Positions 6,520-14,207 of a DNA stretch of 35,593 nt are shown here, piece by piece. Under the pieces are notes generated by a model that made no database searches, had not been told where the DNA came from, and worked only from the letters and a program-made list of their open reading frames with translations. This stretch comes from Candidatus Poribacteria bacterium (GTDB taxonomy: Bacteria > Poribacteria > WGA-4E > WGA-3G): NCBI GenBank assembly GCA_007571305.1, contig RKRR01000055.1, forward strand, positions 1 through 35,593, in the 5' to 3' direction. Each line of letters opens with the position of its first letter. Within the stretch, counting starts at the first letter, position 1. The position numbers and the translations under genes are program-made.

Positions 6520-8889
6520 GTGGCATTTTCAAACAGTTTATTCACAACTTTTAACTGTATGCTTATTGGATGGCTTCTACTCGCCTTCGGGGATACTCTG
6601 GCGAATCCCGAGGAAGAACCCCTGAAGATGGAATCGATAGAAGTAATTGGAGTGACACCGCTCCACGGTGTAGGGCTTCCGAAAAATAAGGTTCCTGCCA
6701 ATATCCAAACGGCGACTCACACCGAAATTGATGCTGCTCAGAGTTTAAACCTCACCGAGTTCATTAACCTTAATCTCGGTAGTGTTCATGTTAACGAGGC
6801 ACAGAACAATCCTTTCCAACCGGATATTCGCTTTCGCGGCTTCACCGCTTCCCCGTTATTGGGGCTACCTCAGGGGTTAGCCACCTATCAGGACGGCATC
6901 CGTGTTAACGAACTGTTTGGGGACACGGTGAACTGGGATGTCATTCCGCAATCCGCAATTGCCAGCATTAATCTGATGCCCGGTTCAAATCCACTTTTCG
7001 GCTTGAATACACTCGGGGGTGCCCTTTCCTTGAGGACTAAGACCGGGTTCACGCATCCCGGGCACCAAATAAAAGTCTACGGCGGCTCATTCACCCGTAG
7101 AGCCGTTGAGTTTTCTAGCGGCAATCATAATCAGAGATTGAGTTACTTCCTCAGCGGTAATCTCTTTAGGGAAGACGGTTGGCGTGATTTCTCGCCTTCC
7201 GATGTCAGGCAACTGTTTGGCAACGTCGGTTGGGAGCAAGACGCTACCACACTCAACCTGAGCCTGACTTTGGCAGATAATGAACTCTTAGGCAATGGTG
7301 CTCTACCCATTCAACTCCTTGAGACAGAACGCAACGCGGTGTTCACACACCCGGACAGGACCGAGAACAACATGCTCCTTACCAACCTACGGAGTCGTCA
7401 CGTGTGGTCGGATAACGTGCAGTTAGCAAGTACACTTTACTTTCGGCGCAACAATATTGAAACTTTCAATGGGGACGATACAGACTTTGAGTCGTGTGAA
7501 GATCCTGAAAACGCCGGTTTCCTGTGTCTTGAAGAAGGATCAGAGGAGGAACGGGTGAGGGACCAGTTCGGAAATGATGTTCCTCTCACCGAAAATGGTT
7601 ATGACGGTGATAACGGAGATAACGAAATTGATGAGGACGATAACGACGATGACGAAGAATTCAACGCCACAAATAATACGAGCCAAACGCGCCAAGACGG
7701 CTATGGTGCAACTTTACAGGTGACCTCCACTAATCCTCTTATCAACCGTGAAAATCAGTTCATTACCGGCGCGAGTTTCGACCGTGGCGAAGCGTTGTTT
7801 AACTCCGAAACGGAACTGGCACGTCTAACACCTGACCGTGGCACAGTCGGTAGCGAAATTTTTGACGGTGAATCTTTTGTGGATGTTGAGGCTGTCGTTC
7901 AGAATATAGGCCTCTATGCGACAAACACATTTTCTGTCACGCCGCAGTTGGGACTCACGGTGTCTGGACGCTATAACAGAACTGCGATTGTATTACGGGA
8001 CCAAATTGGGATTGAACTCAATGGAGATCATATCTTTGACCGCTTCAACCCAGCAGTAGGTTTGACCTATCAGGTTTACAGTGGGCTCTCACTCTATGGC
8101 AGTTACAGTGAATCCTCACGGGTGCCAACACCCGTGGAATTGACGTGTGCTGATCCTGAAGCACCATGCAAATTGCCGAATGCATTCGTCGCCGATCCGC
8201 CATTAGATCAGGTAGTAACAAAGACCTTTGAGGTGGGATTCCGTGGTGAGTTAGGTGAAATCAGTTGGAACGCTGACCTCTTTCAAGGAACGAGTTTTGA
8301 CGACCTCATCTTCATTAGCAGTGGTGCGCTTACCAATGAAGGCTACTTCCAAAATATCGCTCAGACGCTCCGTCAAGGCGTTGAACTCAGTATCGGAGGG
8401 ACTTTCTTTAACCGACTGCACGGATTGCTCAACTATACCCTCATTTCAGCGACCTTCGAGACCGATCTGACAGTCAGCAGCCCAAACCATCCGGAGGCAA
8501 AGGGTGGTGAGATTGATGTCGAGAAAGGCGACGACATTCCCGGTGTTCCGCACCATAACCTCAAAGCCGATATCACCTTTACCGTGACCGAGGCATTGTC
8601 CTTGGGAACGAATATCCTCATCAATTCCAGTCAGGTTTTCCGAGGGGATGAGGGTAATTTGATTGATCGGGTCCCAGGCTACAGCATCGTTAATCTACGT
8701 GGCAGGTGGACATTCTGGAATAATCTCTCCATCTTTGCTAAGGTGAACAACCTCTTCGATGAAACGTATGAAAGCTTCGGACTGTTTGGAGAGGCGGATG
8801 AAGTGTTAGGAGACGAATTCGAGGACTCACGTTTTCTTTCTCCGGGTGCTCCTCGTGCCGCTTGGGTCGGACTCGAAGCAATCTTCTGA
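6520..8889 (+). CDS. TonB-dependent outer-membrane receptor
   Basis: A 789-residue outer-membrane beta-barrel with N-terminal plug, importing a ligand with energy from TonB/ExbBD. GTG 6520 is the likely start: AGGAG sits seven bases upstream and it gives a normal signal peptide (hydrophobic MLIGWLLLAFG) followed by the plug region (SIEVIGVTPL, then IRFRGF, YQDGIRVNE, LFGLNTLGGALSLRTK). The barrel ends in the usual terminal Phe (VGLEAIF). Around residues 359-385 an extracellular loop is extremely acidic (NDDDEE and neighbours), preceded by a Cys pair (SCEDPENAGFLC). A second Cys pair is in CADPEAPC. No regulator or TonB gene is adjacent. The ligand cannot be told from sequence; both iron chelates and glycans are possible. 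Confidence 0.9.
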   Translation: MAFSNSLFTTFNCMLIGWLLLAFGDTLANPEEEPLKMESIEVIGVTPLHGVGLPKNKVPANIQTATHTEIDAAQSLNLTEFINLNLGSVHVNEAQNNPFQPDIRFRGFTASPLLGLPQGLATYQDGIRVNELFGDTVNWDVIPQSAIASINLMPGSNPLFGLNTLGGALSLRTKTGFTHPGHQIKVYGGSFTRRAVEFSSGNHNQRLSYFLSGNLFREDGWRDFSPSDVRQLFGNVGWEQDATTLNLSLTLADNELLGNGALPIQLLETERNAVFTHPDRTENNMLLTNLRSRHVWSDNVQLASTLYFRRNNIETFNGDDTDFESCEDPENAGFLCLEEGSEEERVRDQFGNDVPLTENGYDGDNGDNEIDEDDNDDDEEFNATNNTSQTRQDGYGATLQVTSTNPLINRENQFITGASFDRGEALFNSETELARLTPDRGTVGSEIFDGESFVDVEAVVQNIGLYATNTFSVTPQLGLTVSGRYNRTAIVLRDQIGIELNGDHIFDRFNPAVGLTYQVYSGLSLYGSYSESSRVPTPVELTCADPEAPCKLPNAFVADPPLDQVVTKTFEVGFRGELGEISWNADLFQGTSFDDLIFISSGALTNEGYFQNIAQTLRQGVELSIGGTFFNRLHGLLNYTLISATFETDLTVSSPNHPEAKGGEIDVEKGDDIPGVPHHNLKADITFTVTEALSLGTNILINSSQVFRGDEGNLIDRVPGYSIVNLRGRWTFWNNLSIFAKVNNLFDETYESFGLFGEADEVLGDEFEDSRFLSPGAPRAAWVGLEAIF

Positions 8890-8914
8890 GCCTTGACCAC
8901 TTCGTGCTTGATCG

Positions 8915-9772
8915 TTACCACATTTCAAGCCATTGTGTAACGGGTGTTATAGGTTGTGTTTCACTACGGATGACCCACTTGAAATCGGGATCCTGCCAAT
9001 AAATTGTGCCCGGATGATCTCCATCACGGAGATAGCGGATGTCAATCGCCCAACGGATGTCCTTGCTGGTAGTATGCGGCAGCGATCGGTGAAGCGTTAG
9101 GTTGTGAAACACTAAGGCATCCCCTACTTCCATTGGACACGTCACGACACGAGCATTCTCAATAAGCTCATCTATCACCTCAAGAAACTTCCCTTCCCGA
9201 TCTTCTGTGTGATGATTAACCACGCCTAACCGATGTGAACCTGCAACCACTTGCAAACAGCCGTTGGTCTCATCTACCGGTATCAGCGGTATCCATGCAG
9301 TCGGGATGAGCGAGGTCTCACTCACCGTGCCGAAGTAGCCGCTGTCTTGATGCCATGGAACGACCGTCAATTGTTGACCGGGAAGTTTCGGACGGGCATT
9401 GAAGACGGGATGCCCGACGACATCCGAGCCTGTGAGTTGACCGATTGCATCCACGAGGTGCGGTGCATGGTGCAGGGCGAAAATCTCAGGTGTCGCAACT
9501 TGGTTGCGCCAAGAACGACCGAATCGATTGGCGTGTTCACCAGCCACTTGCGCAAATCGTGTTTCAAACGGGAGATCTGCTCCCTCATCTTCGATAATTC
9601 CATCCGCTTTCAACTCGCGAATGATACCGTCTACCATGCGGGCAAAACTGTCCCGCACACCATTGATAGCGGATTCCGGGACAACGTCTTTTAGAAGTAA
9701 ATATCCATCGTTTTCCCATTGATCCATCTGTTCAGGTGATAGTGGGAGGGCCTGTTTCTGATTGATATGCAT
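8915..9772 (-). CDS. Phytanoyl-CoA dioxygenase (PhyH) family protein, paralogue 1
   Basis: A 285-residue Fe(II)/2-oxoglutarate-dependent oxygenase fold. The metal triad is intact: HQD in VVPWHQDSGYFG (His141, Asp143) and distal His228 in LTLHRSLPH. Arg240 or a nearby Arg would bind 2-oxoglutarate. The family hydroxylates small molecules or lipids; the substrate here is unknown. The ATG at 9772 is taken as the start. A TTG five codons upstream (9787) is also in frame, and only a weak GGA lies before the ATG. It converges on the TonB receptor (stop at 8889) with 25 bases between. Two further PhyH genes lie in this window (20380 and 25554). Confidence 0.9.
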   Translation of the reverse strand: MHINQKQALPLSPEQMDQWENDGYLLLKDVVPESAINGVRDSFARMVDGIIRELKADGIIEDEGADLPFETRFAQVAGEHANRFGRSWRNQVATPEIFALHHAPHLVDAIGQLTGSDVVGHPVFNARPKLPGQQLTVVPWHQDSGYFGTVSETSLIPTAWIPLIPVDETNGCLQVVAGSHRLGVVNHHTEDREGKFLEVIDELIENARVVTCPMEVGDALVFHNLTLHRSLPHTTSKDIRWAIDIRYLRDGDHPGTIYWQDPDFKWVIRSETQPITPVTQWLEMW

Positions 9773-9816
9773 TTTAATTAATTCCAAAGTTTAAATGATA
9801 CTGACAGGTAAAATGT

Positions 9817-9848
9817 TATAGTAAAACCCATAATTGCTTGGACATTGG
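9817..9848 (-). repeat. Solo end of repeat family A
   Basis: TATAGTAAAACCCATAATTG followed by CTTGGACATT matches the right end, reverse-complemented, of the complete family A copies at 14057 and 26903. The remainder of the element is missing, so this is a decayed or truncated copy. Confidence 0.6.
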
Positions 9849-9959
9849 CAATGGGCAAAGTTAGAAGCCTCGCCAGCAGGGGGAGGATTAATTCACTAAA
9901 CAACTTGTCTGCATATTTTCGAGTTTCAGAGTAAAAAAACAAGAAAGGTTGTAAAGATA

Positions 9960-10114
9960 ACCCAAGTTGCTACTTCCACAATTTTAGAGATGCATCTGCT
10001 ATTTTTCAGTGAAAAACCTTCAGGATCCGTAGCATTTGGTAGCGTAGGAAACCGTGAGTCTGCGTCTGAAGATGCACACCCTGACAGGTTATGCTACAAG
10101 GTGGCAACTTAGGT
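9960..10114 (+). repeat. Repeat family B, copy 1 (MITE-like, 155 bp)
   Basis: The ends are imperfect inverted repeats: ACCCAAGTTGCTAC-like on the left and GTGGCAACTTAGGT on the right. The interior shares AAACCTTCAG-like, GTAGGAAACCGT and CAGGTTATGCTAC segments with the copy at 27059 and, in reverse orientation, with 22507-22675. No coding capacity is seen, so it is a non-autonomous element. Confidence 0.75.
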
Positions 10115-10251
10115 AAAAATAATAGCATATCTGACAAAGCAAGTCAAAAGAACAGAACTTTCGGTAGGACAGATATTCAAATCCCAATCCCCATACATCA
10201 GAAGATTGGCAATGGAAAACCAAGTGCCTCTGAAAGAACTACCTTGAGAAG

Positions 10252-10280
10252 TTGACATCTCAATCAGAAAATGCTACGGT
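10252..10280 (+). promoter_or_regulatory. Possible promoter for the dimethylformamidase-like gene
   Basis: TTGACA (10252-10257), 17-base spacer, TACGGT (10275-10280). The -35 box is perfect and the -10 box is weak. Transcription would begin about 15 bases before the ATG at 10303. Confidence 0.4.
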
Positions 10281-10302
10281 ACACACCAAAGGAGGAGGCA
10301 TA

Positions 10303-11673
10303 ATGGCAACTTTAACGCAAACCGAAAACCAAATCAGACCGCTGTATATTGACGGATACACCCATCAACTCAGTTATGTGCCCGGTGAAGAAATTGCGTT
10401 CCATGTTTCAACGAGTGCAGAAAATTATTCGCTTGAGATTGCTCGTATCGGCGCGACGCGCGAGGTCGTCTGGAGTCAAGCAGAACTTCCCGGTGAAGCT
10501 CAGCCAATTCCCGCAGATGCGTCATCTCAGGGATGTGGATGGGCCCCGATTTTTACAATCGAAGTACCTGAAACGTGGCAAAGCGGCTATTATGAAGGCA
10601 CACTCAGCTCAACCGATAGCGGTGGTGATCACATTTATAGAAATCAGCGCACGGCGGAAAGCAAACTCTTTTTTATTCTTCGTCCTGCAAGCCCTGGGGC
10701 AAATACGTCCATCCTGCTTCAACTCTCTACGAATACTTATAACGCCTACAACAACTGGGGTGGATTCAGCCTTTACGGGTATCACGGAGCGAGTAAGATA
10801 CAAGGAAACCGTGTCTCGTTCGATCGACCCATGCGTGGTATCTTTAGTAACTGGGAGGCGGCTTTTGTTGTCTGGGCAGAGCAGAACGGATATACGTTCG
10901 ATTACGCTGCGAATTCCGACTTGGAATTCCATCCCGAAATGTTGGAGCATTATAAACTCGTGTTGAGTGTCGGACACGATGAATACTGGTCTGCTCCAAT
11001 GCGTGACAACCTTGAGGCATTCATTGCCAACGGGGGGAACGCTGCCTTCTTCAGCGGGAATTCGGTCTGCTGGCAGGTCCGCTCTGAAGACAAGGGCAGG
11101 GCTCTTGTCTGTTGGAAGCAAACCTACAATCAGGATCCAGTTTTCAAGACCGACGATCACAGTACCCTCAGCACGCTCTGGAGTCACTATTTGGTAGGTC
11201 GCCCTGAGAACCAATTGACCGGTGTAGGTTTTCTTCAAGGCGGTTATCACTTGAGTCACGGTCAATTTATGGACGGTCCAGGGGAATACACCGTCCATCG
11301 TCCGGAGCATTGGGTGTTTGAAGGAACAAATCTCTCGCGAGATGATACTTTCGGTGGAAAGAATACGATCGTCGGGTACGAATGCGATGGGTGCGAGTGG
11401 ACCCTTGTAGACGGTTTACCAGTCCCGACCTATCAAGACGGCACACCTGAAGGCTTCACGATCCTTGCGACGGCACCTGTCCGTTGGCATCCAGATGACT
11501 GTGAATGGTACGAACATTGGGAAAGAGGGAGAACCGGTGCGGCAACAATGGGGATCTATACGAAAGGCGGGACTGTTTTTACTGCAGCCACGACTGACTG
11601 GTCGCACGGCTTGGCGGGTGGCGATGCTATCGTTGAACGGATCACGCATAACATTCTCCAGAGACTTTCGTGA
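10303..11673 (+). CDS. N,N-dimethylformamidase large-subunit-like protein
   Basis: A 456-residue protein resembling the C-terminal part of the N,N-dimethylformamidase beta (large) subunit. The clearest block is LVLSVGHDEYW, followed by MRDNLEAFIANGGNAAFFSG, with NTYNAYNNWGG earlier and a beta-rich N-terminal region. Characterised dimethylformamidase uses a mononuclear iron held by Tyr and Glu side chains; I did not map those residues here. Most relatives are uncharacterised. ATG 10303 is the start because GGAGGAGG sits five bases upstream. No signal peptide is seen. It is followed 68 bases later by the radical SAM selenoprotein gene on the same strand, so the two probably share a transcript and perhaps a pathway. 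Confidence 0.75.
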   Translation: MATLTQTENQIRPLYIDGYTHQLSYVPGEEIAFHVSTSAENYSLEIARIGATREVVWSQAELPGEAQPIPADASSQGCGWAPIFTIEVPETWQSGYYEGTLSSTDSGGDHIYRNQRTAESKLFFILRPASPGANTSILLQLSTNTYNAYNNWGGFSLYGYHGASKIQGNRVSFDRPMRGIFSNWEAAFVVWAEQNGYTFDYAANSDLEFHPEMLEHYKLVLSVGHDEYWSAPMRDNLEAFIANGGNAAFFSGNSVCWQVRSEDKGRALVCWKQTYNQDPVFKTDDHSTLSTLWSHYLVGRPENQLTGVGFLQGGYHLSHGQFMDGPGEYTVHRPEHWVFEGTNLSRDDTFGGKNTIVGYECDGCEWTLVDGLPVPTYQDGTPEGFTILATAPVRWHPDDCEWYEHWERGRTGAATMGIYTKGGTVFTAATTDWSHGLAGGDAIVERITHNILQRLS

Positions 11674-11741
11674 GACTGTTGATTCTAAAACTGACCAATA
11701 TTCCGTTGCCAATTCTCCGATGACGTGCTATCCTATTGCGT

Positions 11742-13139
11742 ATGGAAACGCAAGCGCGAGTCCCCTCAACAGTACACGACCCTGGGGGAGTCCTCTTAAT
11801 CTCCTGCTACGAACTCGGGCACCGACCCATTGGGCTTACCCGTCCGATCCGCGCCCTTGAAGAGGCAGGATTCGCTCCTGATGCGATTGATATTGCCGTA
11901 GAACCCTTGGACGTTGAAAAGGTTGAGAGCGCACGTTTCATCGGTATATCCGTCCCGATGCATACTGCTTTGCGATTGGGGGTTCATCTCCTTGAACGTA
12001 TCCGTCAACTCAAGCAGGAAACACCTTACAAAATATGCATGTACGGGCTTTACGCAACGCTCAACGCTGATTATCTGCTTGCACACGGTGTTGATTTCTG
12101 CATCGCAGATTCAACGCAGCTCGTCGCGCTGGTGGAAGCCCATGCGAAGGAAGAACAGTCTGAATCACAGGAATCCGATCTCTGTGTGGAATTACCACTG
12201 CTGGAGATGTATGCTCGATTTGAGGACAAAGATGAGGTCCGAACCGTCGGTTATACAGAGACGACACACGGATGCAAGCATCTCTGCACACATTGTCCTA
12301 TTCCCCCGGTCTATAACGGCAAGTTTTTCGCTGTGCAGCGCGACACCGTACTCTCCGAAATACAGAAACAGGTGGTGGAAGGTGCGACGCATATCACTTT
12401 TGGTGACCCAGATTTCCTCAACGGTCCGACGCATGGTCTCCGCATTCTTCGTGCAATGCATGAGACTTTCCCAAACCTCACCTTCGATTTTACAACCAAG
12501 ATTGAGCACATTCTGAAAAATAGAGAGCATTTCCCAGAATTCGCACAACTCGGATGCCGATTCATCATCTCTGCTGTTGAAACGTTGAACGAACACGTCT
12601 TGACGATTTTGGAGAAGCACCACACGCGTGCCGATGTAAGGGAGGCAATTGACATTGTTCATGGAGCCGGGATAGCGTTGCGTCCCACCTGGGTGCCATT
12701 CACGCCGTGGACGACCTTAGACGATTATCTCGACCTCCTTAAGTTTATCGACACACACGGTCTTGTGTATCACGTGGATCCGGTGCAGTACGCCGTTCGA
12801 TTGTTAATCCCACCCGGTTCATACCTCCTCAATCGTCCCGAAACGAAAGAACTTGCATTGGTCATTGACGAATCCTCCTTTAGTTGTACGTGGGTACACC
12901 GCGATGCACGGATGGACGAACTTCATAAAACGGTCAATGCCCTCATTGAAAGCGACGCACGCGCCGGTGTTGACCCGCTGAAGACCTTCTATAGGATATG
13001 GAGGCTCGCTGCCGATATGAAAGGACAGTCGCCACCAACAGAAAAAAAAGAAACGCATCTACCTGCGCCACGACTCACCGAAGCATGGTTCTGCTGAGCG
13101 GAACCCACCGATGGGCAGTTTGCTCCAATGCATGTTTAG
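11742..13139 (+). CDS. CUAEP-tail radical SAM selenoprotein (UGA at 13095 read as selenocysteine)
   Basis: A radical SAM enzyme of 465 residues when the in-frame TGA at 13095-13097 is translated as selenocysteine (residue 452). Residues 18-130 resemble a cobalamin-binding-type alpha/beta domain without its usual His motif. The [4Fe-4S] ligands are Cys178, Cys182 and Cys185 (HGCKHLCTHC, CX3CX2C). The product ends RLTEAWFC-U-AEPTDGQFAPMHV, with TAG at 13137-13139. This is the tail that defines the CUAEP/CCAEP radical SAM family, in which the second position is Sec or Cys. Without recoding the protein would stop at Cys451, inside the conserved tail. The start is ATG 11742; a TTG two codons upstream (11736) is also in frame, and no clear Shine-Dalgarno is seen. 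The reaction catalysed is unknown. Confidence 0.85.
13095..13130 (+). promoter_or_regulatory. Candidate bacterial SECIS hairpin at the Sec UGA
   Basis: Downstream of the UGA the mRNA can fold as 13109-13117 with 13121-13130: C109-G130, G110-U129, A111/A128 mismatch, U112-A127, G113-C126, G114-C125, bulged U124, G115-C123, C116-G122 and A117-U121 (last three digits given). The apical loop is GUU (13118-13120), starting with G. Twenty bases separate the UGA from the loop. A short distance, a bulged U and a G at the loop start are features of bacterial SECIS elements such as that of E. coli fdhF. An alternative CCCA-CCGA-UGGG hairpin nearer the UGA competes with it. Confidence 0.6.
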
Positions 13140-13286
13140 AAACGGATATCACGGTTATCTATTCGCCAAAATGCGTAAGTCCAACCGGGTCCCTACTCGC
13201 TACTGAAAACAGATAGGCAGGCGGGCTATACGGAAAAGGACATCATATCAAATTTCATCTGACTGAACCTCAAGGAACGGAAAAAA

Positions 13287-13973
13287 ATGTTAGAACAAAT
13301 TCAACAATTGCTCAATTTGGAAACTGCTCCTGTTGCTGTAACGTTTCACGATACACAACCTGATGATATCTCCCGTGTGGAGAAAGCTGAAGCCTCCGGT
13401 TGCACCTATTGGCGACGCGCTGCTGAAGGCAAAACGTTTTATACAGAAGCCTCCGACCATTACAACTGTCCGATAGGGTGCTACACACACAACATTGCGT
13501 TACCGGATGCACAGATGAAGGAACTCGAAGACACGCTTGGACTGATGGGTGAACTCGGCTACATCGCTATGGAAGAAGTCCCCGGTATCCCAACACGGGA
13601 AACGCCTTTCAAAAGTGCAGTCTATGCCCCTCTATCAGATACTACTGACACTCCTGATGTCGTCATCATCTCTGGTACGCCGAGACAGATGATGCTCTTG
13701 ACAGAAGCCGCGACTGCTGCTGGAATCGGTCCAGAAAACGGAGTCATGGGAAGACCGACGTGTGCCGCCATCCCCGCTGTTATACAAGGTGGACGAAGCG
13801 TAAGTAGTTTGGGGTGTATCGGCAACCGCGTCTACACTGCCCTCTCTGATGATGACTTCTACTTCGCCTTCCCCGGTAAACACATCAATGCGCTCATTGA
13901 AAAGTTGGAAACGATCGTAAACGCGAATCAAGCATTAGAGGAGTATCATCAGCAACGCCAATCGGTTTTTTAA
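13287..13973 (+). CDS. DUF169 domain protein
   Basis: A 228-residue protein matching the DUF169 family: LNLETAPVAVTFHD at the start, YNCPIGCYTHNI near residue 58 and SLGCIGNRVYT near the C-terminus. The cysteines in CPIGC and GCIGNR are typical of the family and could hold a metal or cluster, although its function is not established. AAGGAA lies about ten bases before the ATG. It starts 147 bases after the true (TAG) end of the radical SAM selenoprotein gene, on the same strand. The two may be partners. No signal peptide is visible. Confidence 0.8.
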   Translation: MLEQIQQLLNLETAPVAVTFHDTQPDDISRVEKAEASGCTYWRRAAEGKTFYTEASDHYNCPIGCYTHNIALPDAQMKELEDTLGLMGELGYIAMEEVPGIPTRETPFKSAVYAPLSDTTDTPDVVIISGTPRQMMLLTEAATAAGIGPENGVMGRPTCAAIPAVIQGGRSVSSLGCIGNRVYTALSDDDFYFAFPGKHINALIEKLETIVNANQALEEYHQQRQSVF

Positions 13974-14020
13974 ATTTACCTGCGGAGAAATTGCGTGCGT
14001 TACAACTATCGGAGGCATTG

Positions 14021-14053
14021 CTTATATCCGCCTGCGCCGTTGTTGCAGGCTAC
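14021..14053 (-). repeat. Fragment of leader repeat D
   Basis: TATATCCGCCTGCGCC then GTTGTTGCAGGCTAC matches the hairpin part of repeat D seen at 24017 and 31079 (GCCTGC/GCAGGC stem). The Shine-Dalgarno part is absent. It abuts the family A element at 14057. Confidence 0.65.
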
Positions 14054-14056
14054 TTT

Positions 14057-14180
14057 TATAGTAGATTCCGTAATGACTTGGACACTTGTAGCGGCGTGTG
14101 GGCTATGAAGTTATATGTTCTGATGGCACAGCCTAACAGGCGATGCGACAAGTGGAAATTTATTGTCGGATTCTACTATA
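14057..14180 (-). repeat. Repeat family A, copy 1 (MITE-like, 124 bp)
   Basis: The ends are inverted repeats, TATAGTAGATTCCG on the left and CGGATTCTACTATA on the right. Reverse-complemented, it aligns along its length with the copies at 26903 and 35477. It includes the inner CACTTGTCGC/GCTACAAGTG-type inverted repeat and the GCCTGTTAGGC hairpin. No coding capacity. Its right end supplies a TATAAT (14177-14182) ahead of the SDR gene. Confidence 0.85.
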
Positions 14181-14207
14181 ATTTTACTCTGCGGAGAAAC
14201 AAAGATC

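Larger units (their letters stand above)
9773..10251. other. Gene-free stretch holding degenerate mobile repeats
   Basis: About 480 bases without a convincing gene. It contains a lone end of repeat family A (9817-9848) and a full family B element (9960-10114). The rest, including 10115-10251, shows nothing I recognise. Confidence 0.6.

Noticed and set aside
10609..11310. 233-codon minus-strand frame
   Set aside because: It is antisense to the dimethylformamidase-like gene, has no family motif and no Shine-Dalgarno.
11742..13097. Radical SAM protein ending at the TGA as an ordinary 451-residue protein
   Set aside because: The frame continues in a conserved AEPT tail, and the TGA lies inside the family-defining motif, so a normal stop would remove the signature.
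13098..13125. Alternative hairpin CCCA-CCGA-TGGG closed by GAGC/GCTC as the SECIS
   Set aside because: Its loop is only ten bases from the UGA, closer than usual for bacterial SECIS elements, and the competing GUU-loop hairpin has the better geometry. Both are kept in mind.
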